Part shown: piece after piece, positions 1-9,968 of the stretch | Layout: each line of letters starts with the position of its first letter | How positions within the stretch are numbered: the first letter of the stretch is position 1 | Source: Phocaeicola plebeius | GTDB lineage: Bacteria > Bacteroidota > Bacteroidia > Bacteroidales > Bacteroidaceae | Assembly: GCF_003437535.1 (NCBI RefSeq) | Contig: NZ_QSQT01000003.1 | Coordinates: 119,654-183,653, forward strand | Length of the DNA stretch: 64,000 nt | Reading direction: 5' to 3' | The notes under the pieces: generated by a model | Told to the model about the DNA's origin: nothing | The model's database searches: none | Seen by the model: only the letters and a program-made list of their open reading frames with translations | Made by a program: the position numbers and the translations under genes

Positions 1-966
1 TTCATTCTGAGTGGCAGAAGGAAGAGCGATGTCTGCTTTTTCATTCCATGGACGAGCACCTGCTACATACTTGCAACCGTATTTTTCTGCATATTCACGG
101 ATACGTCCGCGATAGAGGTTCTTCAATTCCATGATGTAATCCAGTTTTTCGCGGTCGATACCGTCCGGATCATAGATGTAACCGTCAGAGTCGGACATGG
201 TAACTACTTTAGCACCCAACTGAATCAGTTTTTCTACAGTATACTGTGCTACGTTTCCTGAACCAGATACCAGACAAGTCTTACCCTTGATGTCGATGTT
301 ACGAGTTTTCAGCATTTCCAGCAAGAAATAGATGTTACCGTAACCTGTAGCTTCCGGACGGATAAGTGAACCACCAAATTCACGGCCTTTACCAGTCAAC
401 ACACCGCTGAATTCGCGAGTCAGTTTTTTGTACATACCGAACATGTAACCTACTTCACGGCCGCCTACACCTATATCACCGGCAGGAACGTCAGTTTCAG
501 GACCGATGTGGCGCCACAATTCCAGCATGAATGCCTGGCAGAAACGCATTACTTCTGCATTTGACTTACCGCGTGGAGAGAAGTCAGATCCACCTTTACC
601 ACCACCCATCGGAAGAGTAGTCAGTGAGTTCTTGAAGGTCTGTTCGAATGCCAGGAACTTCAAAATTCCCAGGTTTACAGAGCTGTGGAAACGGATACCG
701 CCTTTGTACGGGCCGATAGCGTTGTTGTGTTGTACACGGTAACCCATGTTGGTCTGGATGTTACCTTTGTCGTCCATCCAAGTGACGCGGAACTGGTATA
801 CGCGATCTGGAATACACAGACGTTCAATCAAGTTTACTTTGTCGAATTCAGGGTGTTTGTTGTATTCCTCTTCGATAGTTCCTAACACTTCTTCTACTGC
901 CTGATGATACTCAGGTTCATTGGGGAATCTTCTTTTCAGATCTTCCAGAACTTTAGCTGCATTCAT
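1..966 (-). CDS. gdhA: NADP-type glutamate dehydrogenase (C-terminus outside window)
   Basis: Interconverts 2-oxoglutarate plus ammonia and glutamate in the cytoplasm, the main ammonia-assimilation step in Bacteroides. The reading frame is open from the ATG at 966 down to base 1, giving residues 1-322 of an enzyme normally about 445 residues long; the rest lies outside the window. Visible motifs are the substrate-binding block LPMGGGKGG (about residues 118-126, with the catalytic-type Lys124), the stretch SDFSPRGKS, and the nucleotide-binding turn VSGSGNVAQ in the Rossmann domain. A good promoter lies about 75 bp upstream. The nearby acn-icd-gltA operon makes its substrate. Identity is secure; the missing third cannot be judged. 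Confidence 0.97.
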   Translation of the reverse strand, partial: MNAAKVLEDLKRRFPNEPEYHQAVEEVLGTIEEEYNKHPEFDKVNLIERLCIPDRVYQFRVTWMDDKGNIQTNMGYRVQHNNAIGPYKGGIRFHSSVNLGILKFLAFEQTFKNSLTTLPMGGGKGGSDFSPRGKSNAEVMRFCQAFMLELWRHIGPETDVPAGDIGVGGREVGYMFGMYKKLTREFSGVLTGKGREFGGSLIRPEATGYGNIYFLLEMLKTRNIDIKGKTCLVSGSGNVAQYTVEKLIQLGAKVVTMSDSDGYIYDPDGIDREKLDYIMELKNLYRGRIREYAEKYGCKYVAGARPWNEKADIALPSATQNE

Positions 967-1041
967 AATTAAAAAAGATTATCTGTCTTATTTATTGGTT
1001 TTGAAAAATCACAGTAATATGTTTCTTCTTGTTTGATGTGC

Positions 1042-1072
1042 CAAAAATATAGATAAAAATTTATTTATGCAA
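1042..1072 (-). promoter_or_regulatory. gdhA promoter
   Basis: On the minus strand there is a -33 TTG at 1072-1070, a 20-bp spacer, and a -7 box TATTTTTG at 1049-1042 that fits the Bacteroidota consensus TAnnTTTG. The predicted transcription start is near 1037, leaving a leader of about 70 nt before the gdhA ATG. Confidence 0.65.
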
Positions 1073-1134
1073 CAATAAATCAAGAAAAGTGAGAAAAAAG
1101 CGTCAAAAATCCCTTTTTATCTATTTATTCGTGT

Positions 1135-1314
1135 TTATTTGTTTCTGCTTTTAAGAGATTTAATTACAGGGATAAACACCAAAGCTCCTGATATGAGAAT
1201 CATAATGACAAGCGGACCGTCAATTTTGGGAGTAGAGGTGAGTACTAAAAAGCAAAGTGCGGCCCAGCATAAAGTAAGTACGACACATTGTGTATGATTG
1301 AGTGGTTTTCTCAT
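1135..1314 (-). CDS. Small two-helix membrane protein (59 aa), function unknown
   Basis: A 59-residue frame starts MRKPLNHTQCVVL and ends KSLKSRNK. It has two hydrophobic stretches (about residues 10-26 and 35-51) joined by a short polar loop (TSTPKIDG), and a basic C-terminus. The pattern suggests a small inner-membrane hairpin protein, with both ends probably cytoplasmic because positive charges sit at both termini. It lies between gdhA and maeB on the same strand as both, downstream of the maeB terminator hairpin, so it probably has its own weak promoter or depends on readthrough. I do not recognise a family. It is supported by the clean membrane topology and the otherwise unexplained gap. 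Confidence 0.6.
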   Translation of the reverse strand: MRKPLNHTQCVVLTLCWAALCFLVLTSTPKIDGPLVIMILISGALVFIPVIKSLKSRNK

Positions 1315-1332
1315 GGCTTTTAGAAAAATAAT

Positions 1333-1387
1333 ACACGGAGGAACGGTGGCAAGGGTGAATGTTTGGCTTGCAGCTGCTCCTCCGTGT
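1333..1387 (-). terminator. maeB terminator hairpin
   Basis: Perfect 10-bp arms ACACGGAGGA (1333-1342) and TCCTCCGTGT (1378-1387) enclose a 35-nt loop. Read on the minus strand, the second arm is followed by ATTATTTTTCT. It lies 24 bp past the maeB stop codon. Confidence 0.6.
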
Positions 1388-1410
1388 AGGGTGAAATAAA
1401 TCAGTAATGT

Positions 1411-3696
1411 TTATTGTGCTTTTTTCTTCTTGTCGACAATGGCATCAATGCAGGCGATAGCTGTGATATTGACAATATCGCGTACAGAGCTTTCAATGTC
1501 GGTGAAGTGAATTGGTTTGTTCAATCCCATCTGAATCGGGCCGATTACTTCAGTTTCACTCATGCTTTGGATGAGTTGGTAGGTTGCATTGGCTGAACTC
1601 AGGTTAGGGAATACCAATGTGTTTACTTCTTTTCCTTTTAAGCGTGTGAAAGGATATTTCTCATCGCGAAGGGCATTGTTCAAGGCGAATTTCACTTGCA
1701 TTTCACCGTCAATAGCCAAATCCGGGTATTCCTGATGCAGCTGGTTGATGGCTTCGTGTACCTTTGCCGGACTTCCTTCTGCATCGGAACCGAAGTTGGA
1801 GTAAGACAGCATGGCCATTACCGGTTCCTGGTTGAAGAAACGTACAGCCTTGGCCGACAGTTTGGCAATGTCTATCAAGGTATCGGTGTCCGGATGACGG
1901 TTAATCAATGTATCGGCAATGAAATAAGTTCCTTTCTTGGAGTTCAGAATATGCATGGTACCGAAATGTTTGTATCCCGGTTGGATACCGATAACTTCCT
2001 TGGCAACCTTGATCGTGTTGGAGTACTTGGTGTACAATCCGGTTACAAAGGCATCTGCTTCGCCGGTTTCCACCATCATCATACCAAAGTAGTTGCGTTC
2101 GAACATCTTGTCGTTTGCTTCCTGGAAGTTGGCTCCTTCGCGGGCACGTTTTTCGCAGAGGATGCGTGCATAACGTTCGCGACGTTCTGATTCACGGTCG
2201 TGGCGCAGGTTGACAATTTCAATGCCCTCCAGGCTCAGGTCAAGTTCCTTGGCTAATTTTTCGATGCGTTCTTCGTTACCCAAAAGAATCGGATGGCAGA
2301 TACCTTCAGCTTTGGCTTCTACTGCAGCTTTCAGCATGTTCGGATGAATACCTTCGGCAAATACCACATGTTGCGGGTTGCGGCGAGCTGTTTCATACAA
2401 CTGGCGGGTCAGCTTGTTTTCCTGTCCCATCAGTTCTCTCAAGTGATTCTTGTATTCATCCCAGTCGGTAATCTGTTTGCGGGCTACACCTGATTCCATG
2501 GCAGCCTTAGCTACGGCCATGGACACTTCGGTAATCAGACGCGGGTCGACCGGTTTCGGGATGAAGTATTCAGGTCCGAAAGTCAGGTTGTTCACATGAT
2601 AAGCTTCGTTGACAACGTCGGGTACAGGTTTCTTAGCCAGGTCGGCAATGGCATGTACGGCAGCCAGCTTCATCTCTTCGTTGATGGCAGTGGCACGCGT
2701 ATCAAGTGCACCACGGAAGATATAAGGGAATCCGATGACATTGTTTATCTGGTTCGGATAGTCAGAACGTCCGGTTGACATCAATACGTCCGGGCGAGAA
2801 GCCATGGCATCTTCGTATGAAATTTCCGGAGTCGGGTTGGCCAAAGCAAATACGATAGGATGAGAAGCCATGCTGCGTACCATATCCTGACTCAGCACGT
2901 TACCTCTGGAAAGGCCGAGGAATACATCGGCTCCCTTGATGGCTTCTGCCAGTGTGTGGATGTCAGTACGGTCGGTCGCAAAGTATCTTTTCTGTTCGTT
3001 CAGGTCTGTACGGTCTTTAGAAATCACCCCTTTACTGTCGAGCATGACAATGTTTTCCAGGCGTGCACCGAGAGCTACATATAATTTAGTGCAAGATACG
3101 GCAGATGCACCGGCACCGTTGACTACTATTTTTACCTCTTCAATTTTCTTTCCGGCTACTTCCAGCGCATTCAGCAATCCGGCACTGGAGATGATGGCTG
3201 TACCGTGCTGGTCGTCGTGCATTACCGGAATGTCCAGTTCTTCCTTCAGTCTCTGTTCTATTTTGAAGCATTCAGGAGCTTTGATGTCTTCCAGATTGAT
3301 ACCTCCGAAAGTAGGAGCAATGGCTTTTACCGCTTCGATAAATTTATCCGGGTCTTTTTCATTTACTTCAATATCGAATACGTCAATTCCGGCATAAATT
3401 TTAAACAGCAGTCCCTTTCCTTCCATTACGGGTTTTCCGCTCATGGCACCTATATCTCCTAAACCTAATACAGCTGTTCCGTTAGAGATTACGGCTACCA
3501 AGTTACCTTTGTCGGTATAGTCGTATGCGGTATCCGGATTCTTTTGGATTTCCAGACACGGTTCTGCTACTCCCGGTGAATAAGCCAATGATAAATCTCG
3601 TTGAGTTTGATAAGGTTTGGTGGGGACCACTTCTATTTTCCCCGGTTTGCCTTGTGAGTGATAGAGCAAGGCTGCTTCTTTCGTTATTTTTGTCAT
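1411..3696 (-). CDS. maeB: NADP-dependent malic enzyme fused to a phosphotransacetylase-like domain
   Basis: Decarboxylates malate to pyruvate with reduction of NADP in the cytoplasm. The 761-residue protein has the MaeB layout and length: an N-terminal malic domain plus NAD-binding domain (about 1-430; stretches such as HDDQHGTAI and VVNGAGASA), then a C-terminal domain of the phosphate acetyl/butyryltransferase family (about 430-750). In characterised MaeB-type enzymes the second domain is regulatory rather than catalytic. I chose the start [10 protein letters not shown] at 3696: a longer in-frame start at 3741 would overlap the -7 promoter box, so it cannot be on the transcript. It is divergent from the efflux operon. 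Confidence 0.96.
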   Translation of the reverse strand: MTKITKEAALLYHSQGKPGKIEVVPTKPYQTQRDLSLAYSPGVAEPCLEIQKNPDTAYDYTDKGNLVAVISNGTAVLGLGDIGAMSGKPVMEGKGLLFKIYAGIDVFDIEVNEKDPDKFIEAVKAIAPTFGGINLEDIKAPECFKIEQRLKEELDIPVMHDDQHGTAIISSAGLLNALEVAGKKIEEVKIVVNGAGASAVSCTKLYVALGARLENIVMLDSKGVISKDRTDLNEQKRYFATDRTDIHTLAEAIKGADVFLGLSRGNVLSQDMVRSMASHPIVFALANPTPEISYEDAMASRPDVLMSTGRSDYPNQINNVIGFPYIFRGALDTRATAINEEMKLAAVHAIADLAKKPVPDVVNEAYHVNNLTFGPEYFIPKPVDPRLITEVSMAVAKAAMESGVARKQITDWDEYKNHLRELMGQENKLTRQLYETARRNPQHVVFAEGIHPNMLKAAVEAKAEGICHPILLGNEERIEKLAKELDLSLEGIEIVNLRHDRESERRERYARILCEKRAREGANFQEANDKMFERNYFGMMMVETGEADAFVTGLYTKYSNTIKVAKEVIGIQPGYKHFGTMHILNSKKGTYFIADTLINRHPDTDTLIDIAKLSAKAVRFFNQEPVMAMLSYSNFGSDAEGSPAKVHEAINQLHQEYPDLAIDGEMQVKFALNNALRDEKYPFTRLKGKEVNTLVFPNLSSANATYQLIQSMSETEVIGPIQMGLNKPIHFTDIESSVRDIVNITAIACIDAIVDKKKKAQ

Positions 3697-3738
3697 ATTT
3701 CTTCGTTTTTTAGTTGTTTCAAAGAATAATGTATCGCG

Positions 3739-3746
3739 CAAATGTA
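3739..3746 (-). promoter_or_regulatory. maeB promoter (-7 box)
   Basis: TACATTTG on the minus strand matches TAnnTTTG exactly. Transcription would start near 3733, about 37 nt before the chosen ATG at 3696. No convincing -33 TTG is seen at the usual 19-20 bp. Confidence 0.5.
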
Positions 3747-3938
3747 GGAATAAAATAACAAATGGACTGTTTTTTTCTGAAAAAAACTATAAAATGAACG
3801 AAGGTTGTTTTGGAGTATTGAAGATTTTTTGTCGATAGTTTTTGTCGATTGGTCTGATAATATTGGCTATATGTAATGATATTAGGGCATTATGGTTATT
3901 CTTAGTTAAAGTCACTTTCCGGACCTTGATTTTTTTTC

Positions 3939-3946
3939 TATATTTG
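3939..3946 (+). promoter_or_regulatory. Efflux operon promoter (-7 box)
   Basis: TATATTTG matches TAnnTTTG. The predicted start is near 3952, giving a leader of about 75 nt to the ATG at 4027. No good -33 element is visible at 19-20 bp. The other ~200 bp of the 3697-4026 divergent gap hold nothing else I can name. Confidence 0.55.
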
Positions 3947-3972
3947 CACGATAAAAAACTAGAGAAGGGTGT

Positions 3973-3994
3973 AAAGTTTTCAGTGGAAAACTTT
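3973..3994. promoter_or_regulatory. Palindrome in the efflux operon leader, candidate TetR operator
   Basis: Perfect 9-bp inverted repeat AAAGTTTTC / GAAAACTTT with a 4-bp centre AGTG, lying about +20 to +41 from the predicted transcription start. Size, symmetry and position fit an operator for a TetR-family dimer. The last gene of the same operon (10745-11386) encodes such a protein. The operator role is inference; it could instead be a leader hairpin. Confidence 0.5.
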
Positions 3995-4026
3995 AATAGA
4001 GAGAAGAGATAAAACAAATTTTATAT

Positions 4027-5244
4027 ATGAATATAAGTATGAGCACAAAAAGAAACAGAAGTTTTTCTTCTAGCCGAGTGGCATTCTATGCATTGACTCT
4101 TTCGGTGCTGACTGCATGTGGAGGCGGTCAGGGGGGTATGAAAATGGGTGATGATGAATTTGCGGTTGAAACACTTGCAGCTGCTTCTAGCAATCAGACA
4201 ACCCAGTATCCCGCTACAATTAAAGGTTTGCAGGATATTGAAATTCGTCCGCAAGTATCAGGATTTATCGTGAAGTTGTGTGTAGACGAAGGTGCTACAG
4301 TTCGCAAGGGACAAGCTTTGTTCCAGATTGATCCTACACAGTATAAGGCTGCATACGATCAGGCTAAAGCAAGCGTGGCTTCAGCAAAAGCTAACTTGGA
4401 AACTGTTACTTCAACTGAAGCAAACAAGAAGATGCTGCATGAGCAGAAAATTATCAGTGATTTTGAATACCAGACAGCTGTAAATAACCTGCTTTCTGCT
4501 AAGGCAAGTTTGGCACAGGCAGAAGCTTCTTATGCGGCTGCAAAACAGAATTTGGGCTTCTGTACCGTAACCAGTCCTTCAGATGGAGTTATTGGTACTT
4601 TCCCGTATCGTGTAGGTGCATTGGTTGGTCCTTCTGCAGCTGAACCGTTGACTACCGTTTCTCAGATTGGAGATATGTACGTATATTTCTCAATGACTGA
4701 AAAACAGTTGCTGGCTTTGACTAAAGCAGGTGGTACATTGAAGGAACAGTTGGAAAAGATGCCTGCTGTCAAATTGCAGTTGTCTGATGGAACAATGTAT
4801 TCAGAAGAAGGTAAGATTGATGCCGTAAGTGGTGTAATCGACCAGACTACTGGTTCTGTAAGCATGCGTGCAATTTTCCCGAACAAGCAGAATATCCTTC
4901 GTAGTGGAGGTATGGCCAACGTGGTATTCCCATACACTATGAGCGACATTATCTTGATTCCTCAAACTGCTACTCAGGAAATTCAGGACAAGAAGTTTGT
5001 GTATGTATTACAGTCTGATAATACTATCAAGCATACAGAAGTGCAGGTTTCTAACTTGAATGATGGTAAACATTACATCGTGACAGGTGGGCTGAAGCCT
5101 GGGGATAAGATTGTTGTAGAAGGTGTTCAGACATTGAAAGACGGACAAAAGATTACTCCGATTACACAGGCTGAAAAAGAAGCTAAATTCCAGAAGGCGT
5201 TACAAGACCAGCGGGATGGTAACATTCAGACAGCTTTTAAATAA
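4027..5244 (+). CDS. RND efflux periplasmic adaptor lipoprotein (AcrA/MexA type)
   Basis: Membrane-fusion subunit that couples the inner-membrane RND permease to the outer-membrane channel. The 405-residue protein starts with a lipoprotein signal: basic N-terminus, hydrophobic stretch, then SVLTAC with the lipidated Cys at residue 31. Next come the split barrel-sandwich/lipoyl domain (QVSGFIVKLCVDEGATVRKG near 75), an alpha-hairpin rich in Ala, Lys and Gln (about 105-165), and beta-barrel and membrane-proximal domains (GGLKPGDKIVVEG near the end). A second ATG at 4039 is a possible start. It is first gene of a five-gene operon with permease, outer-membrane factor, LpxA-like enzyme and TetR regulator. 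Confidence 0.95.
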   Translation: MNISMSTKRNRSFSSSRVAFYALTLSVLTACGGGQGGMKMGDDEFAVETLAAASSNQTTQYPATIKGLQDIEIRPQVSGFIVKLCVDEGATVRKGQALFQIDPTQYKAAYDQAKASVASAKANLETVTSTEANKKMLHEQKIISDFEYQTAVNNLLSAKASLAQAEASYAAAKQNLGFCTVTSPSDGVIGTFPYRVGALVGPSAAEPLTTVSQIGDMYVYFSMTEKQLLALTKAGGTLKEQLEKMPAVKLQLSDGTMYSEEGKIDAVSGVIDQTTGSVSMRAIFPNKQNILRSGGMANVVFPYTMSDIILIPQTATQEIQDKKFVYVLQSDNTIKHTEVQVSNLNDGKHYIVTGGLKPGDKIVVEGVQTLKDGQKITPITQAEKEAKFQKALQDQRDGNIQTAFK

Positions 5245-5324
5245 TAAAAAATGATTCTTATGGTGCTGGGGGAATGTGTTTGATGAAAACCCTCGGGACT
5301 GTAATTATAAATGGTATTTAAAGA

Positions 5325-8300
5325 ATGAAACTAGATAAATTTATTAACCGTCCGGTACTGTCAACCGTAATTTCTATTTTGATAGTAATTCTGGGTGTGA
5401 TTGGTTTGGCCACCCTGCCGGTTACACAATATCCGGACATTGCACCTCCTACCGTATCGGTAAGAGCAACTTATACAGGTGCGAATGCACAGACTGTGTT
5501 GAACTCAGTGATTGCTCCGCTGGAAGACCAGATTAACGGTGTAGAAAACATGATGTACATTCAGTCTAGTGCCTCAAACAATGGTTCAGCTGATATCAGC
5601 ATTTATTTTAACCAGGGTACTGACCCGGATATGGCTGCGGTCAACGTACAGAACCGTGTGTCTATGGCACAAGGTCTGTTGCCGGCAGAAGTTACCAAAG
5701 TGGGTGTGACCACACAGAAACGTCAGAACTCTATGTTGTTGATTTTCTCTTTGTATGATGCAGAAGATAAGTATAACATTGAGTTTATTGAAAACTATGC
5801 CAAGATTAACTTGATTCCGGAAGTTCAGCGTGTAAAAGGTGTGGGTGATGCCAACGTGATGGGTCAGGACTACTCTATGCGTATTTGGTTGAAGCCGGAT
5901 GTGATGGCGCAGTACAATTTGGTTCCGTCTGATATCTCTGGTGTATTGGCAGAACAGAATATTGAAGCTGCACCTGGACAGTTTGGTGAACGTGGTAATC
6001 AGACTTTCCAGTACACCATTCGTTACAAAGGTCGTTTGCAGCAGACTGAAGAATTTGAAGATATTGTAGTGAAGGCTCTGCCTAACGGTGAAGTACTCCG
6101 TTTGGGAGATGTAGCCCGTATCGAACTGGGACGTCTGGCTTATACCTTTAATAATACAGTAAACGGTCATAAGGCTGTAACTTGTATCGTATTCCAGATG
6201 GCAGGAACCAATGCGACAGAAACAATCAACAACTTGTTGGATGTTATTAGTAAGGCTGAAGAAAGCTTGCCTGCCGGATTGAAGATTAACGTGGCTCAGA
6301 ATGCCAATGACTTCTTGTATGCGTCTATTCACGAAGTTATCAAGACTTTGATTGAGGCGTTTGTGCTGGTGTTCATCGTAGTATATGTGTTCTTGCAGGA
6401 TATGCGTTCTACATTGATTCCGGCCATTGCCATTCCGGTAGCCTTGATTGCTACTTTCTTCGTATTGAAACTGATTGGATTTAGTGTGAACTTGCTGACA
6501 CTTTCGGCGATGGTGCTTGCCATTGCGATTGTGGTCGACGATGCCATTGTGGTGGTGGAAGGTGTACATGCCAAGTTGGACCAGGGATACAAATCATCTC
6601 GTGAGGCTTCTATCGATGCCATGAGCGAACTCGGTGGTGCACTGGTTTCTATTACATTGGTCATGATGTCCGTGTTTATCCCGGTAAGTTTCATGGGAGG
6701 TACGGCCGGTACATTCTATCGTCAGTTCGGTATTACGATGGCGATTTCTATCGCATTCTCTGCGTTGAACGCGTTGACACTTTCTCCGGCATTGTGTGCT
6801 ATTTTCCTGAAACCGCATGATTCAGAACACAAGCAGAAGAAGATGAGTATGGTCGATCGTTTCCATACCTCTTTCAATGCTGCATACGATTCATTGCTGA
6901 AGAGCTATAAGAAGCGTGTCGTATTCTTTATTCATAAGAAATGGCTTTCATTCGGACTGGTGGCTGCATCTATCGTATTGTTGATGTTCTTTATGAAAAC
7001 CACTCCGACTGGTATGGTGCCGAATGAAGATACCGGTACTATCATGGGTGCTGTGACATTGCCTCCTGGTACTTCTCAGGAACGCGCTATGGAAGTGTTG
7101 GCCAAGGTAGATAGCCTGGTAGCTGCAGAACCTGCCGTTCAGTCTCGTACTATCATTTCTGGATATAGCTTTATTGGTGGTCAAGGACCTTCTTACGGTT
7201 CTGTCATCATCAAGCTGAAAGACTGGGAAGAACGTTCCATGATGCAGAATTCAGATATTATCTATTCTACTTTGTTCTTGCGTGCACAGAAAGTCATTAA
7301 GGATGCACAGGTATTGTTCTTTGCTCCTCCGATGATTCCGGGTTATTCAGTATCAAGTGATATTGAGTTGAACATGCAGGATAAGACCGGTGGTACGCTG
7401 GATCACTTCTTTGAAGTGGTAAAAAGCTATACAGCTGCACTGGAAGCACGTCCGGAAATCAACTCTGCGAAGACTACCTTCAACCCGAGCTTCCCGCAGT
7501 ATCAGCTTGACATTGATGCGGCAGCTTGTAAAAAGGCAGGTATCAGCCCGAGCGATATTCTTTCTACTATGCAGGGATATTTTGGAGGTTTGTATGCTTC
7601 TAACTTCAACCGTTTCGGTAAGATGTATCGTGTAATGATTCAGGCTGAACCGGATGCTACTAAAAACATGGAATCGTTGAACGGAGTGAAAGTACGTGGT
7701 AGCAATGGAGAAATGGCTCCTATCACACAGTTCGTAAGCATGAAGAAAGTATACGGCCCGGATATTATCAACCGTTTCAACCTGTATACTTCAATGAAGG
7801 TGATGGTGGCTCCTGCTTCTGGTTATACTTCAGGTCAGGCATTGCAGGCTATTGCTGAAGTGGCTAAGGAAAATCTTCCGATGGGATTCGGTTACGAATT
7901 GGGAGGTATGGCACGTGAGGAAGCACAGACAAGTGGCAGTACAACAGGTATTATCTTCGTACTTTGCTTCGTCTTCGTTTACTTGCTGCTGAGTGCCCAG
8001 TATGAAAGTTACATCCTGCCGTTGGCCGTATTGCTTTCTGTTCCGTTCGGTTTGATGGGTAGCTTCATCTTCGTCAACGGATTTAGTGCATTGGGAAGCA
8101 TTCCTGCATTGAAGATGATTTTGGGAACCATGTCAAATGATATTTACATGCAGATTGCCTTGATTATGTTGATGGGTCTGTTGGCTAAGAATGCCATCTT
8201 GATTGTAGAGTTTGCTCTTGACCGTCGTAAACAAGGTATGAGTATTTCCTGGGCAGCCGTATTGGGTGCTGCAGCCCGTCTTCGTCCGATTTTGATGACT

Positions 8301-8555
8301 TCATTGGCCATGATTGTCGGTTTGATTCCGTTGATGTTGGCTATGGGTGTAGGAGCTCACGGTAACCGTACATTGGGTGCTTCGGCTATTGGTGGTATGT
8401 TAATCGGTATGATTTTCCAGATTTTCATCGTTCCGGTATTGTTCGTGGTATTCCAGTGGTTGCAAGAAAAAGTGAAACCAATGGAATGGGATAGCCTCGA
8501 TGAAAGTGAAGTGGAAGCTGAAATTGAACAGTATTCTCCTAATACGCATAAATAA
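5325..8555 (+). CDS. RND efflux permease, HAE1 family (AcrB type)
   Basis: Inner-membrane proton-driven drug exporter, active as a trimer with the adjacent adaptor. At 1076 residues it has full AcrB length. It begins with the family-typical MKLDKFINRPVLSTVISI, has TM1, a large periplasmic porter domain containing TQYPDIAPPTVSV, TM2-TM6, a second periplasmic domain and TM7-TM12. The TM4 motif VVDDAIVVVEGV carries the paired Asp residues of the proton relay. The end is acidic and cytoplasmic. It follows the adaptor after 80 bp and precedes the outer-membrane factor by 8 bp. Substrates cannot be read from the sequence; the linked envelope gene hints at envelope-active compounds. Confidence 0.97.
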   Translation: MKLDKFINRPVLSTVISILIVILGVIGLATLPVTQYPDIAPPTVSVRATYTGANAQTVLNSVIAPLEDQINGVENMMYIQSSASNNGSADISIYFNQGTDPDMAAVNVQNRVSMAQGLLPAEVTKVGVTTQKRQNSMLLIFSLYDAEDKYNIEFIENYAKINLIPEVQRVKGVGDANVMGQDYSMRIWLKPDVMAQYNLVPSDISGVLAEQNIEAAPGQFGERGNQTFQYTIRYKGRLQQTEEFEDIVVKALPNGEVLRLGDVARIELGRLAYTFNNTVNGHKAVTCIVFQMAGTNATETINNLLDVISKAEESLPAGLKINVAQNANDFLYASIHEVIKTLIEAFVLVFIVVYVFLQDMRSTLIPAIAIPVALIATFFVLKLIGFSVNLLTLSAMVLAIAIVVDDAIVVVEGVHAKLDQGYKSSREASIDAMSELGGALVSITLVMMSVFIPVSFMGGTAGTFYRQFGITMAISIAFSALNALTLSPALCAIFLKPHDSEHKQKKMSMVDRFHTSFNAAYDSLLKSYKKRVVFFIHKKWLSFGLVAASIVLLMFFMKTTPTGMVPNEDTGTIMGAVTLPPGTSQERAMEVLAKVDSLVAAEPAVQSRTIISGYSFIGGQGPSYGSVIIKLKDWEERSMMQNSDIIYSTLFLRAQKVIKDAQVLFFAPPMIPGYSVSSDIELNMQDKTGGTLDHFFEVVKSYTAALEARPEINSAKTTFNPSFPQYQLDIDAAACKKAGISPSDILSTMQGYFGGLYASNFNRFGKMYRVMIQAEPDATKNMESLNGVKVRGSNGEMAPITQFVSMKKVYGPDIINRFNLYTSMKVMVAPASGYTSGQALQAIAEVAKENLPMGFGYELGGMAREEAQTSGSTTGIIFVLCFVFVYLLLSAQYESYILPLAVLLSVPFGLMGSFIFVNGFSALGSIPALKMILGTMSNDIYMQIALIMLMGLLAKNAILIVEFALDRRKQGMSISWAAVLGAAARLRPILMTSLAMIVGLIPLMLAMGVGAHGNRTLGASAIGGMLIGMIFQIFIVPVLFVVFQWLQEKVKPMEWDSLDESEVEAEIEQYSPNTHK

Positions 8556-8563
8556 GATTGATA

Positions 8564-9946
8564 ATGAAAAAACAGATAATAGGAATGATGTGTCTGGCTG
8601 CTATGATGAGCAGTTGCCACATTTACAAAGCTTATGACCGTCCGGAAACGATAGATGCCTCAGGTGTCTATCGTGACCCGGCTTCGGCAACCGATACACT
8701 GGCTGCCGATACGGCCAATATGGGAAACTTGCCTTGGAAAGAGATTTTCCGTGATGCCAAACTGCAGGCCTTGATTGAAGAAGGACTGGCTAACAATGTA
8801 GATATGCAGGCGGCTGCTCTCCGTGTACAGGAAGCGAAAGTGATGCTGACTGCCGCTAAATTGTCTTATTTGCCTTCTATTAATCTGGCTCCGCAAGGTT
8901 CTACAACCAGCATGGGAGGTGGAAACTATGTAAAGGCATACCAGCTTCCAGTGTCTGCCAGTTGGGAAATTGACTTGTTCGGAAAGATTTTGAATACCAA
9001 ACGTGGGCAGAAAGTAGCCTACGAACAGAGCCAGTATGCAGAACAGGCTGTACGTTCACAGATTATTTGTGGTATAGCTAATGTGTACTATTCTTTGCTG
9101 ATGCTCGACCGTCAGGTAGAAATTACGACTGAAACGGCTGCTATCTATAAAGAAAACGTACGAGTAATGGAAGCCATGAAAATTGCCGGTATGACAACCG
9201 AAGCTGCTGTAGCACAGATGCGTGCTGCCAGCCATCAGGTAGAGGCTTCGTTGATGGATTTGAAACGTCAGGTGCGTGAAACAGAAAATTCACTTGCTGT
9301 ACTGTTGGCTAAGGCTCCTCAGACCATCGAACGCAGTACATTGGACGAACAGGTTATGCCGGAAGAACTGGCAGCGGGTGTACCGATGCAGTTATTGGAA
9401 AACCGTCCGGACGTGAAGATGGCTGAAATGACGCTTGCGGCTGCTTATTATACCACCAACTCTGCACGTGCAGCTTTCTATCCGGGCTTGAACATTACTG
9501 GTCTGGCAGGATGGACAAACGGTTCAGGTATTACAGTGGCTAATCCGGGTGAATTTATGCTGCAGGCTTTGGCTTCATTGGCTCAGCCTATTTTCAATAA
9601 CGGTAAGCTGATTGCCAACCTGAAGGTTTCAAAGGCAGAAGAAAAGATTGCTCAGATGAATTATCAGCAGACTATTCTGGAAGCTGGAAAGGAAGTGAGC
9701 GATGCTCTGTATCTGTTCGATACACAGAATAAGAAACTGGTGGAAGACCGTGGACAGGTAGAGCAGTTGGATAAGGCAGTGACTTATACCAAGGCCTTGT
9801 TCCAGAGCGGAGATGCCACTTATCTGGAAATCCTGACCGCACAGCAGAATCTGCTGAGTGCACAGTTGTCAGAGGTAGCTGATAATTTCCAGCGTATGCA
9901 AGCTGTGATCAACTTGTACAGTGCGTTGGGAGGAGGAAGAAATTGA
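8564..9946 (+). CDS. Outer-membrane factor lipoprotein, NodT/OprM type
   Basis: Outer-membrane channel of the tripartite efflux pump. The 460-residue protein starts MKKQIIGMMCLAAMMSSC, a lipoprotein signal with the lipidated Cys at residue 18, followed by two repeated TolC-type halves. The typical motif ENRPDVKMAE lies near residue 280 and a second helical repeat begins around 340. I start at the ATG at 8564 because the in-frame codon six bases upstream is TTG and adds only two residues. It is translated 8 bp after the permease. Confidence 0.94.
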   Translation: MKKQIIGMMCLAAMMSSCHIYKAYDRPETIDASGVYRDPASATDTLAADTANMGNLPWKEIFRDAKLQALIEEGLANNVDMQAAALRVQEAKVMLTAAKLSYLPSINLAPQGSTTSMGGGNYVKAYQLPVSASWEIDLFGKILNTKRGQKVAYEQSQYAEQAVRSQIICGIANVYYSLLMLDRQVEITTETAAIYKENVRVMEAMKIAGMTTEAAVAQMRAASHQVEASLMDLKRQVRETENSLAVLLAKAPQTIERSTLDEQVMPEELAAGVPMQLLENRPDVKMAEMTLAAAYYTTNSARAAFYPGLNITGLAGWTNGSGITVANPGEFMLQALASLAQPIFNNGKLIANLKVSKAEEKIAQMNYQQTILEAGKEVSDALYLFDTQNKKLVEDRGQVEQLDKAVTYTKALFQSGDATYLEILTAQQNLLSAQLSEVADNFQRMQAVINLYSALGGGRN

Positions 9947-9968
9947 TTAACCTTAAAATGAGAAAACT

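Noticed and set aside
5586-6569. 327-codon minus-strand frame
   Set aside because: Antisense shadow of the RND permease; rich in His, Asn and Gln as expected of a reverse-complement frame.
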